From assembly GCA_963082975.1 (NCBI GenBank), contig OY720344.1:94741228-94805227 (forward strand): 64,000 nt of DNA, read 5' to 3'. Every line of letters begins with the position of its first letter. The stretch's first letter is position 1. This document shows, one piece after another, positions 1 to 10,072 of the stretch. The stretch is from Labia minor (Eukaryota > Arthropoda > Insecta > Dermaptera > Spongiphoridae). The translations under genes and the position numbers were made by a program. The notes under the pieces are model-generated. The model searched no databases, had not been told where the DNA came from, and saw only the letters and a program-made list of their open reading frames with translations.

Positions 1-339
1 GAAATAGTTTAAATAAAAATATATTGGAAGATATTTTAATAATTAGAGGTAATTTTCATCTTTTATAATTATAGTTATAATTGTAAGTAAATATATCCAA
101 GAATCCTGTATAATTTAACATTAAATATACGAATTTGTTTCGTTTGTTGAGTGTTTGTGAAAGTAGAAGGATGTAAAAAAATATTCATACATATATGTTC
201 CATTTAATGAATTATATTAACATCTTATATTATATACTTCTAATTATTATACCTTTAATAATTATTATTATTTATATTATATTGTATCAATTCATGTAGT
301 ATGATTTAGGGTGGTAGCAAGAAATATTTTTATATATTT

Positions 340-546
340 ATGGCAGACTCGGCATACCCCGACCTAAATTTCTAAAACAAATAAAAGGTCTTTAAAATTA
401 ATTAATCGGAACTGAACCGAAAACCGAAAACCGAAAAAACCATTATTTTTGCCGGAACGAAAACCGGAACCGAACTGATATTTTTTTATTTTATAGAACC
501 GGAACGAAAACCGAAACGAAAAAAATAACGGTTCGAAGCCCTGGTT
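340..546. repeat. hAT-like repeat fragment
   Basis: The stretch iterates an ACCGAAAACCGAA-type motif and ends at about 545 with CGGTTCGAAGCCCTG. Its reverse complement CAGGGCTTCGAACCG has the CAGGG start usual for hAT-type terminal repeats. I do not see the matching opposite end, so this is probably a truncated copy. The next 300 bases (547-867) are AT-rich and contain a further motif (TTCCCAAACTTTTTTG near 567) of the kind seen at hAT ends, but no second terminus or gene. Confidence 0.4.
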
Positions 547-867
547 TTTTCCTCTAAAGCATAAATTCCCAAACTTTTTTGTGTCGTAGACCCTTTGTCA
601 TGTATTTCGGTTTTGGGTAGACCCCCTAAATTTATTTATTTTTTTTAATTTTACCTTTAATAAATAAATAGTATTAAATGATACTCTTTCAACCAAACCA
701 CTTAAATTTAATTTAATAAAGATTTAATACTTAGTCATATCATAGGATTAAATAATAAATAATCATAGAAAATTTTTTTTTTTTATTTTTCAAACGAAAA
801 AAATTTCTAAGTTTATTTAGAAAATAAAGTACTTGTAATCCCGATTCACTTCTGGCTGGCGTTTTTT

Positions 868-1239
868 ACAATCTCGCCAGAGATAGTATTGCGATCACGA
901 AAATTTTCGATGTCGACATTTTAACAATGTTTTCTTTTTTTCCTCTAAACTAACCGTATTAATAAAGATATATGTTTGATAGTTTTTCACATAATTAAAA
1001 ATTGTATAAAACTGCTATATAAGGAATTTCAGCTTGATTGAATCGCTGAAAGTACCGGAATTTATTTTTTAACACGACTGCAAATCACCCACCAACACGT
1101 GACGTGGTGCCATCAACAAAGAGCCACATGCGCTGGTTAATTTTAATTTATAATTTATAATTAATTAAATTTAATTTAAATATAATATATATTATTTAAT
1201 CCAATTCAAATTGCGAGATAGTCGAGTGGAGACACTCCA
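868..1239 (+). mobile_element. helentron-like non-autonomous element, copy 1
   Basis: It starts with ACAATCTCGCCAGAGATAGT, a variant of the family head ACTATCTCGCC. It ends with GCGAGATAGT followed by the short hairpin GTGGAGACACTCCA. The body shares blocks with the copies at 13994, 15202, 20812 and 21796, for example the motif around ACGTGACGTGGTGCCATCAA. The layout of a sub-terminal inverted repeat near both ends plus a hairpin only at the 3' end is known from helentron-associated (DINE/HINE-type) elements. Assignment to that group is inference. Confidence 0.6.
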
Positions 1240-1317
1240 ACTTTTTTTTGTAAGGTTTAATCTTAAATCTCCTCGGCTAATGATGTCAGTCTGTGGTGCC
1301 TTTAACAAAGATTCAAA

Positions 1318-1441
1318 CCTGGTTTAATATATATTTATTAATTTTAATTTATAATTTATAATTAATTTAATTTAATTTAAATTTAATATATGTTAATTAA
1401 TCCAATTCAAACTGCGAGATAGTCGAGTGGAGACACTCCAG
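1318..1441 (+). mobile_element. helentron-like element, 3'-end fragment
   Basis: A second 3' end of the same family lies directly downstream of copy 1. It has the AT-rich tract, then CAAACTGCGAGATAGTCGAG and the terminal hairpin ending GACACTCCAG. The head is missing, so this is a truncated or tandem partial copy. Confidence 0.55.
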
Positions 1442-2789
1442 ATTTTCTTTATATTGAAATCGATATTCATTTTTTATATGATTTTATAATAGAATCTTTC
1501 TCAATAATGGCATAGCTTTATGATTTTCAAATTTTGACACATAAGATATTGTATCAATTATTTAAGTTTAAAATTTTATTATATATATTTATAATTATCG
1601 ATGATCATGAATAAAAGTCACATTGATGATTTTATATGAGTTAATTTCTATTTTTTCATAAGATAATTTTTGAAATTCTTTTCATTCAATTTTATTTTCA
1701 TTGAATCTTCTTGCATCACTGATTAAGGTAAAAAATGCAATTGTTTAGGATATGTCTGATTGAATGACAGATATTATTTTGAAGTGTAAAAAACAGGTTC
1801 TCTAGATCTAGATCTAGATTCTAGCTTGATATCTTTTGGATTCCCTAAGTAGTCTTGATTATCCTCTTATAGTGAAGAAAATAAAAAACAAAAAATAAGA
1901 TTGTCTCGAAAGTAAGGTAAATTTCTAAATATACGTGGAAATTATTATAGTACAAGTTACTTTTTTTTATTATTTTACTTATTAATTAAAATTCTTAGAT
2001 TGATTTTTTATTTATAATACTAAAACAGGTAATGTGTATTAAATCATGAAAAATATTAATTAAATTATTTATTTATTGAAGAATATTTTTTTCTTTAAAA
2101 TAACTATTATATGTAGAATGATACAATGCTGCTATTGTTTTGAGGGCGTGGTCCTTATCATCTTTCCTACATAAATATTGTTAGCAACTAATTTAATTAA
2201 TTCTATCCAGAAAAGGTTTATGTTAGATAGATGAGATTTGTAATAAACTCATAAATTTTATTTACTTGGCAGTTTTTCTTGTTTATTTAGCAAATATGAA
2301 TAGGCCTGGAAAAAATATCCACATGGAAATTAAAATAGCACATAATTTTCAATAAAGAAAGGATATTTTAAATTAATTTTTAAATAATATAATCAATATT
2401 AAACACAATTTATAAATTATATCTATTTAATTATATAGTAAATCAAAACATGATATTTAGATAGATAGTCTTTCAATTATTGTATTGTCATCAAATTTTA
2501 ATATTTGTGCATAAGTTAAAAACATTGCGATGAAGTGAAAATTTATTCGCAAATTATTTTATATATATAAGAGGTCAAGTTAATAAAAGTCATTTAAAGA
2601 AGTCTTAATTTTTATGACAAAAATCGGTTTAAGTTTTATCATTTATTCAAAAGTGAATCTAAAACTTAACTTTAAAAATATATTATAATATTCAATTTGG
2701 AAACTATAATACAAGAATGTGTAATTAGGCGAAGGCCTATCGTCCCACCCAAATTCACTGATCCATGACTTTTCTTTTATTTAAAATAT
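1442..2789. other. AT-rich stretch, no gene seen
   Basis: No coding region with plausible splice signals and no recognisable repeat terminus is visible. A short iterated TCTAGA block lies at 1800-1820. Confidence 0.5.
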
Positions 2790-2895
2790 AAAAACACTAT
2801 CAATACACCTGTGGCACTATTGAATTCAAAAGTTCTTGGCCGCAACACATTCCTTCAATCATCCTTGTACTTACCTACCCTCTCCCCTTTCCTTA
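2790..2895 (-). repeat. non-LTR retrotransposon 3'-tail fragment
   Basis: Read on the minus strand it contains GAACTTTTGAATTC preceded by a G-rich block. The same arrangement (G-rich block, then AAGAACTTTCGA) occurs at 3505-3620, 25065-25390 and 30600-30740. The better-preserved copies encode reverse-transcriptase-like sequence, so this is a 5'-truncated LINE remnant. Confidence 0.45.
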
Positions 2896-3504
2896 TATAT
2901 AAACAACCGCACTTATGTTATTTATGTTAATTATATTTCATCACACTAAATTTTAATCTGATATATGAATGGAATGAGGTGAAAGTGTATAAACAATCGA
3001 TAATCATATAATATTTGTAAAATTTAGAAATTATTTTTTATTTCACTAGAATTTTAATAAATTGTATAAATATGTACAATTGTAATTGTATTTTAATTAA
3101 TGTCTTGTTTTGCCAGTGACAAAAATTAAGATCGAAAATTTAAATCTTTACATATATTCTAAATAATAATCGTTAATAATTCTATTTGAACATTTGCAAT
3201 TATCTATTAAATGTTTAATAAATTGATTTTTTTAATTTCCACACTAATAATTAAGATACACACTAAACTTTTAATAATGTTTAAAGATTTTTAATTAAAT
3301 AGTTGTTATTTTTTTAAATAAAGAAAATTGAAAATATATTAATCTTGATCTAGAAATGTGTGTCTTTATTACTTCATGATTCATTTAGTAGAATAAATTT
3401 AAACTGAATTTGAATTTTTCTTTACAGATATGAAATAAAGAAAGTTAAATTATTCAATTTTATAAACTGATTAGTTTATTTTAAAAAGTATGTTTTATTA
3501 GCCA

Positions 3505-3620
3505 ATGTTGATACACTATCTAAGCTATCTGTGGCTTTACGGAACTCGAAAGTTCTTGACCGCAGCAACCATCTCTATCCTGAGCCACAACCCTCCAATC
3601 CCTACCCTCTCCTAATGGTG
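3505..3620 (-). repeat. non-LTR retrotransposon 3'-tail fragment
   Basis: The minus strand reads a G-rich block with GTGGCTCAGGATAGAGAT, then AAGAACTTTCGAGTTCCG. This closely matches the tails at 25065-25390 and 30600-30740. No coding part remains. Downstream, 3621-4968 is AT-rich with no gene seen and contains a (TA)n run at 3711-3740. Confidence 0.5.
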
Positions 3621-3706
3621 ATTCACAAAAGTTTTTATTTTTCCTATATCAAATAAAAAGTGATTATAATGCATCTTTTTTACATCTAATTGGTGATTAA
3701 AAGTTC

Positions 3707-3710
<4 letters not shown>

Positions 3711-3740
<30 letters not shown>
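3711..3740. repeat. (TA)n microsatellite
   Basis: An uninterrupted dinucleotide run of about 15 units. Confidence 0.9.
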
Positions 3741-3743
<3 letters not shown>

Positions 3744-4968
3744 CAAAACAGTTAAGTTATTAATAATCTTATTGTTTAGGAAAAGATTATAAGAGGAATA
3801 ACCTAGAATATATCATAAACTGATTCTTAAAACTATTAAAGGTGTAAAAGAGAAAGGGTTGAAATAAATTTTGAATAAATCAATAAAGTAAATAATAATT
3901 TTATAATATTTCTTATTGAGCCTATTACCATCAATAAGTTTTGTATAACATCTTTAAAAAAAACATTGGTCGTCATTATTTGTATTTTTAATATTAATAA
4001 ATAAAATATATTTATTAATTAAAACAAAACAATTATTTGACAAAAAAAGGAATTTTTATTCTCTTCTAGAACGTATTTGACCATTTGTCTTAATTTTAAA
4101 ATATTTTTCTCAAGGTAAAAATTCCATAAACTTCTTCGTGGAGATACCACTTGACACACTTTTCTAACGAATATATCGTGGCATTTTATAGAATTTCACA
4201 TTTTACGACTGGTATGAATCATTCATTTGCTTATTTATCGATTAAATATTGTATGTTGAGAATGGCATATAGAGGTAATGAATATTTGACAACCAATGAC
4301 TTCCCCAATGTTTAGTCATTTATAAAAATAAATTGAAAGTGAATGAGCCTTATATTTACTCTTTTTAGATATCTCATTATTACTATATCTTCTTTTGAAA
4401 ATCAAGATCAACGTTAATTTTTATTTTCTTCATTCTTCATCTTAAGAGAAAACCTTGGAAAGGGTATACAAAAATGAAAACGTTTTTAATTTAAATAAAA
4501 TCTTTAAATAATTTATCATATACTAATAAAAAAAATTAAATATATTTTTTTTTAACTTTTTGAAAATTATGTCATGATTCAATATTTCAATTCATATGGC
4601 AACAAATTATTTATATTGTAAATTCGAACCTGATAAAAATTTGTTTTAATAAAAAAAAACAACACATTTTAATAAGACTGAAAGTTGGAATTTCAAATGA
4701 CTTGAGGTGTTAAAATCATAAACTTAAAACAATTTTAGTCATTTAGTTTAGTTTCAATTAGATTTATTTGTGATTTTTCAAAAATATGTATATAATTTAT
4801 CTAATTATTATTATAATTATGATATTAACAATCATACTTAAAAAAATAATTATTAAAAATTAAAGTAGCGTGATTAACCGTTTGAAAAGTAACTAAATTG
4901 TACATATTTTATTTATATAATGTTTGTTTTCATTCTAGAATATATTAAAAATAAATAAAATAAAAATA

Positions 4969-6124
4969 AGGTAATGGCACCAATAGATGACATTTTAAGC
5001 GCTCTTGTCGCTATTTTCTTTTATAAAACTGAAACTATACGTCTCACAAAAAAAATCTTTTGGTTATTATAAAGCTTATCTTACCTTTTATCACTAGGAT
5101 AAATATTTTAAACTTTTATATGAGTTTAAGAGGAAATATAATTTTTTTTTCAAAGTAATCAAATGGCACCTATAGATGACACCAAAAATTTTGGTGGAAC
5201 CTAATGATGACAATTATGGAACCCAAAGATGACATCTACTTTTTTTCACTTCGCTTGCTCTCTTTATCTTCAACTTATTTATTTACAAAGTAAAACATCT
5301 TTCCAACATCTTGTTGCTGCTTTAACTTTAGTTATAATAAAAAAATCAGGTTTCATATAATATAATGATACATTAGATATATTTATTGTGATTGATTTTA
5401 TTTTTAGCTGATTATTATAATAAAATAAAAACTTTATTTAATTTTAAACAAATCTTTTTTTATTTATACATTGAGAATAGAGTAATTTAAAAAAATTTTC
5501 AAAAAAATAGTGTTTGAAGTTCTGGAACAGAAAAAAATTTTCAGACAATGAAAAACCTAAAGATAAAACACAGTGTCACCTTTATTCAGACATGCAATTT
5601 GGTTGAATTATATAAAATTATCTCCTCTCTACAGCTATTAATATAATAGACATTATTTTTTAAAATCTGCTTATAGCTGACATTGCTGTCATCTATAGGA
5701 AAAACAATTTTTTGGGGCACCTATAGATGACACGGTGGATAAAAAAGATACTTTTAAAAATTAGGTGTTTAAATTGAAGTGAATTATATCTATATTAAGT
5801 CTATTTTATAATATAGTTATTAAATTCTTGATAAATATGAAAATAAAAATATAAAATACTAATTAAGAACATTAGTTACCTTAAGGTTATCTTTAAGATT
5901 TGTTGAAAAAATCAATTGATGACGATCCGGTCTGCTTTTCAAGTTAAAAGAAAAAAAATAGGGCGACTTATTGTATTATTGTAGGATATCTCAGGTGGTG
6001 GAAAAACAAAACTATCATTTAAAAAAAAAAAATTCCGCGTAGGTTTTAAAATTTGCTTATTTTTTTAGTTTAAATTCAAAAGTGTCATCTATAGGTGCCA
6101 TGTCATCTATAGGTGCCATTACCT
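4969..6124. mobile_element. TIR DNA element with iterated GGCACCTATAGATGACA motif
   Basis: Left end AGGTAATGGCACCAATAGAT and right end (reverse complement) AGGTAATGGCACCTATAGAT are inverted repeats flanked by TA on both sides. The motif GGCACCTATAGATGACA, or a one- to four-base variant, recurs about eight times. Forward copies lie near 4976, 5165, 5195, 5218 and 5716, and inverted copies near 5687, 6083 and 6101. No transposase-like reading frame is visible, so it looks non-autonomous. TA duplication fits the Tc1/mariner group, but the iterated sub-terminal motif also recalls other TIR superfamilies, so the superfamily is open. Confidence 0.7.
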
Positions 6125-6282
6125 TAATTAATTATTTAAAAAATGTCTGATTCTTATGTTTAAATACGTTTCTGTATTCATCCAGGTTTGCTTTTATTTA
6201 AACGGAAGAAAATTGATAATATTTATGGTGTTCCTATCAAAGGTGGGATATCCTTTTTATTTTAATAGACAGTACCGGGACC

Positions 6283-6310
6283 CCGAGCCTCGGCTCGGTA
6301 CTTAAGTTAA
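6283..6310. repeat. GC-rich hairpin CCGAGCCTCGGCTCGG
   Basis: CCGAGCC and GGCTCGG are perfect inverted repeats around a TC loop, enclosed by the further pair GTACCG/CGGTAC. It sits just upstream of a related sequence (ACACCGAGCTCTCGCTC) at 6360 that starts a dispersed repeat also found at 31428. Confidence 0.6.
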
Positions 6311-6656
6311 AAAAAATGATTCATTATTATTTGATTTGGCTGGTAATATTAATACCTGGGACACCGAGCTCTCGCTCTACCCTTTAAAAAATATTGATAC
6401 ACAATTCTTTAATTATTTATTACAATTATTAAATGTTACACATTTGCATCAATCTGATTAAAATTAATGAACTTGTGCTCCTCAATAATACATAAATATA
6501 TAATATATAGGTACATATATTTTTTTTCTATAGTGTTTTTTTGAAAAACTGTTTAGCGCCCCAAGTGGTTATAAAACAAACTAAAGACAAAAAAACGTGC
6601 TTTGCAGCTTTTCGGAATTAAAAAAGCAAAATTGGCAGTCGTGGGACTGGCCGACA

Positions 6657-7148
6657 GAAGTGAAAACTTCTGCGTAAGAAATTTTAAAACAGACGAAATT
6701 CGCGCTATTTCACGAGAAAGATGAATTTCATATGCATGTATATATATATAACTTATATATTATTTTAAACATATATTTTAAACAAATTTGTAACTTATAT
6801 TTATATATATATAAATACACAACTTTGTTTAAAATATTGCAATACGAACTGTTTTATAATTCTTATCTCTAACATAAAATATATATTTATTATGTGAAGT
6901 TCATTTCGTATAATTTTGATTATATATGTATATATGAAATGAACTTTACATAATAAATATATATTTATATGTTAGAGATAATTTATAAAACAGTTCTAAT
7001 GACAATTCAAATTTCGCGCTCTGTTATAAGAAATTTGAAAGCAGACGTAATGTGCTAGCTTCATGGTGTTGGTCACGATCACGCGAGTTCTATACTTTTT
7101 CCCCATCCCGCAAAAGTGCTCAACGCCGCTAAAGAAGTTTTCACTTCA
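6657..7148. repeat. segment with long internal inverted repeat
   Basis: GAAGTGAAAACTTCT occurs at 6657 and, inverted, at about 7133-7148. Inside, about 68 bases at 6847-6914 pair with 6924-6998 with few mismatches, forming a long AT-rich stem with a very short loop. Both halves carry the block TATCTCTAACATA. The arrangement is consistent with a foldback or MITE element inserted in the surrounding repeat. Confidence 0.55.
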
Positions 7149-7544
7149 AAAATTATTTAATATTTGGAAATATATCTGACTTATAGAAAAAATGAATATT
7201 AATTAAAGAAAGAAATAGTTTTTAAAATATCCTGAATAATATGTAACAATTTTCAAGATAGAAATTTATTACAATATTACAATTATTAACTGTTGCATCA
7301 TTGCATCAATCTGATTAAAATGAATGGAACTTCGGGTACTCAATAATAATAAATAAAATAATATTAATAAATATATTGAATAATATTTTATTGAAAAAAT
7401 ATTAAAACTTATAAAACTATCTAAAACTTTATTAATAAAAGAACAATGAATAAATAAATATAGAATAGTAATTTATTAAAAAGTAAACAATAGATAAAAA
7501 GAAAAAAAAATAACAAAATCATTATTTTCATTTTTAAATAACGA

Positions 7545-7630
7545 TTCACCCGGCGAGTTTCGAACCGACGAAATCCACTCGTTAAAACATCAGTCCAACC
7601 GCTGGACTATATGTATTTAGATAAAAAATT
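7545..7630 (-). other. tRNA-like sequence (pseudo-tRNA or SINE head)
   Basis: On the minus strand TAGTCCAGCGGTTGGAC gives a D-arm (GTCC/GGAC) and an A-box-like sequence. About 45 bases further GGTTCGAAACT matches the B-box. The T-stem and acceptor stem do not pair well, so I read this as a tRNA pseudogene or tRNA-derived SINE head, not a working tRNA. Confidence 0.4.
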
Positions 7631-7927
7631 GTCATTTTTTTACTGTCTTAGCAGGCAGTATTAAAAATTTTGACGTTTTCCATATAATATATAATTTTCA
7701 ATTAAGAAATTAATAATGAAGCTGTATGTTTCAAGAGATATCATCAATAAAACTTAATTTTTCTTTATAAATACTATATCTAGTGTGAATTTGAAAAAAA
7801 TCGTTAGAGCGGTTTTTGAGAACCATGATATATAGATAAATACATATATACAATTTTAGCTAGCATAATAAGATAAGATTCAGAACTGGTCCAGTGAATA
7901 TATGTTCGATCGGTTTACAACCTACAA

Positions 7928-7929
<2 letters not shown>

Positions 7930-7963
<34 letters not shown>
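7930..7963. repeat. (TC)n microsatellite
   Basis: An uninterrupted run of about 16 TC units. Confidence 0.9.
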
Positions 7964-7969
<6 letters not shown>

Positions 7970-8694
7970 ACACTTGCAGTGATGTGTGTTCTTAGTTTGA
8001 ATAAAAGATTATTAAAATAAATTTGTTTAGTTGAATCATTTATACAACTATAACTATAACTATAATTTCTATTTATTACTTATTTTCATAAAAAATAAGT
8101 ATAAAATACTTTTCTGTATGCCAACGCTCAAGTCGTTATCATTTTTCAGTTAAATCATGTTTGATTTAATCGAAAATCATAAATATTAATTTTAATTTTG
8201 TTTTTGTTATTTTTATAATTAATACATATATATTCTATAGTGTATCCTCTTAAAAAAATAGATAAAATCACTTAATTTTTTTTTGATGAACTTTTGATAA
8301 AAATATAAATAATTGTTTCCGCTCAAATTAATAGATTTGAAAGGTGAATCTAATAAAATAATCAAAGGGTATTGAATAGGGTAATTTAATTGATTTTTTT
8401 AATTTCGGTTTATGAAAAATATGTACACCTACCTTCTAAATAAAAAAACTAAAAATAATTTTGCTCGTTCAGGTTTTTGTGAAAGTAATTTTCAGGAATA
8501 AATGTGAGATTTGGATCCCATTTTGCGTCATATTAAATCCCAAGAAATTCCCTGCATTTTGCAATTTAAGTTTAAATTGAATTTGTTACTAACTTCATAA
8601 TGTTACAGACATACATAGGACGAAAATTATTTATATTGATAATAGTATATTATGGAAAGAACTAGTTTTTACAGTTTAAAAGTATTCTCTAGAT

Positions 8695-8974
8695 CAGGCC
8701 TTCTTAAACTATGGGTTGCCGTCCCAAAGGGGGTCGCATAGCAAAATTCTGGGGTCGCGAGAGATTTTAATGTCAAGTATTTAAAAACACGATTTTGTAA
8801 CATCTAGAATCTAGATGTGTATTTGCGCATTTAGATTTGTAGGTATTTATATGTTACCTAATTAATAAATCATCAAAAAATATTTATATATCTTTCTTTT
8901 ATATTTATACGGGGTCGCCAGGGAACTCGCAATCATAAATGGGGTCGCAAATGAAAAAAGTTTAAGAAGCCCAG
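8695..8974. mobile_element. hAT-type MITE with 8-bp target duplication
   Basis: Termini are CAGGCCTTCTTAAACT and (reverse complement of the right end) CTGGGCTTCTTAAACT. The element is bounded by the perfect 8-bp direct repeat CTCTAGAT. Internal GGGGTCGC blocks lie near both ends. An 8-bp duplication and a CA...TG-type terminus are diagnostic of hAT elements. At 280 bp with no coding sequence it is non-autonomous. From 8983 to 9663 I see only AT-rich DNA with no gene. Confidence 0.85.
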
Positions 8975-9663
8975 CTCTAGATGATTAACTACAAGTTTAT
9001 ACACTAATTAATTTTAGGAACCTCTTAATATTCAAACCAATATCTTACTACTTTTTGTAGTTTATTATATAAAGAAAGAAAAGATTAATGGGAGATTTTC
9101 TCCTTTTATAAAATCATTTGATATTCAGTTCCTAATTTAACTGACTATCATTTTCAAATCTTTGTTTATCCACTATTTTTTTTTTAAATTGTTTGTTTTT
9201 AAAGGTAAAATTAATTAAAAGCGAAGTGAAACAAACCAAAAATAATTTTGCTAAAACAATATGCAAAATGATAAATATAAAATATAACAAAAAATAAATA
9301 TATAAATAAATAAAAATATTTTTATTATTCATATATTTCCGTATTGCTAAATATATAATAAAATTAAAAGTAAATATCCATTTAAAGGAAAGAGAAACAT
9401 TTTTTATTTCGAATAATAAAATCTTCTTAATTTGAAAAAACAAACAAACAAACAAATCATTAAATTATTAATGAATAATCGATTTGAGAATAAAAATAAT
9501 GAATAGAGGAGTAATTTTGTTTATGATTGATATTCTTCTTTCTTTCTGTTTTGTTTCTTAATGAATAATGATGCGATTTAGTTAGATATGAAATACGAGG
9601 ATGACTTTTATAATTAATTTAGTAGCTGTTAACTTTTTGTTTGTAGATAATAAAAAAGTTCAG

Positions 9664-10072
9664 GTCAAGAGGTTAATTTTTCACCGAGATCTAAATTAGC
9701 CATCCAGAGGGACTACGCACATGGGCAAGGTGATTGGGGAGGGGAAGCGCCTCGTTTGGTCACGAGCAGAGGCTTGGTGTGGGCTGGAGCTGGAGAGACT
9801 GGAGTCGATGAAGCCTTCGGACCAGTTCCTCCTTGGCTCTTGGCTAAGCATAGGGAATGGGAGAGGATATGCGTGTCTAAGTGTTGTGCCATGCTTGTTC
9901 AGGCTTCCGAAGGGGGTGCCTCCAACCCGATGACAGTGGTTACCAAGTGTCCATGGCGACCCGGTGATCTCCGTGACGGCCTCGTGAAATTGGATACCGC
10001 TCAACTGGCTAAACTCATCCGACAGGATCATGTCGAGAAATATTACGAGCTCGAAACAGAACCGATTGCAAG
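9664..10072 (+). CDS. DRAK-type kinase gene, upstream exon (5' incomplete)
   Basis: This GC-rich block in AT-rich DNA is read in the frame whose C-terminal end is LAKLIRQDHVEKYYELETEP. The donor follows GCAAG at 10072 (GTACTC). The split codon AG joins the first base of the exon at 31069 to give Arg, and the joined peptide YELETEPIARGPFSEVRRC is a kinase N-lobe start with a glycine loop. That in-phase repair is the main evidence for the 21-kb intron. The frame is stopped at 9651, so the exon begins after an AG at 9663 (TTCAG) or 9699 (AATTAG). The N-terminal ~110 residues show no domain I recognise, and the start codon lies upstream or off the window. The alternative is an unrelated gene exon. 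Confidence 0.7.

Larger units (their letters stand above)
6345..7876 (+). repeat. dispersed repeat family B, interrupted copy
   Basis: Its head (ACCTGGGACACCGAGCTCTC) and its body (GCATCAATCTGATTAAAAT, then CTCAATAATA) match the copy at 31428-32252 in a kinase intron. Its tail (TTAGAGCGGTTT, then GCTAG[C/T]ATAATAA) matches too. Here the copy is broken near 6500 by a hairpin-rich segment and resumes near 7257 with a duplicated body. No reading frame is preserved. It could be a non-LTR or non-autonomous element. Confidence 0.55.

Noticed and set aside
3711-3740. Possible CRISPR-like or tandem array signals at the simple repeats.
   Set aside because: These are ordinary dinucleotide microsatellites in eukaryotic DNA without spacers.
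7545-7630. Functional tRNA gene on the minus strand.
   Set aside because: The A- and B-box-like sequences are present, but the T-stem and acceptor stem do not pair, so it is kept only as tRNA-like.
9132-9455. A 107-codon minus-strand frame.
   Set aside because: Its composition is Phe/Lys/Ile/Asn as expected from AT-rich DNA, with no motif and no splice context.
9696-10031. A 111-codon minus-strand frame and a 70-codon plus-strand frame overlapping the upstream kinase exon.
   Set aside because: Only the third frame continues to a donor that joins in phase to the kinase. The others are a consequence of the high GC content of this exon.
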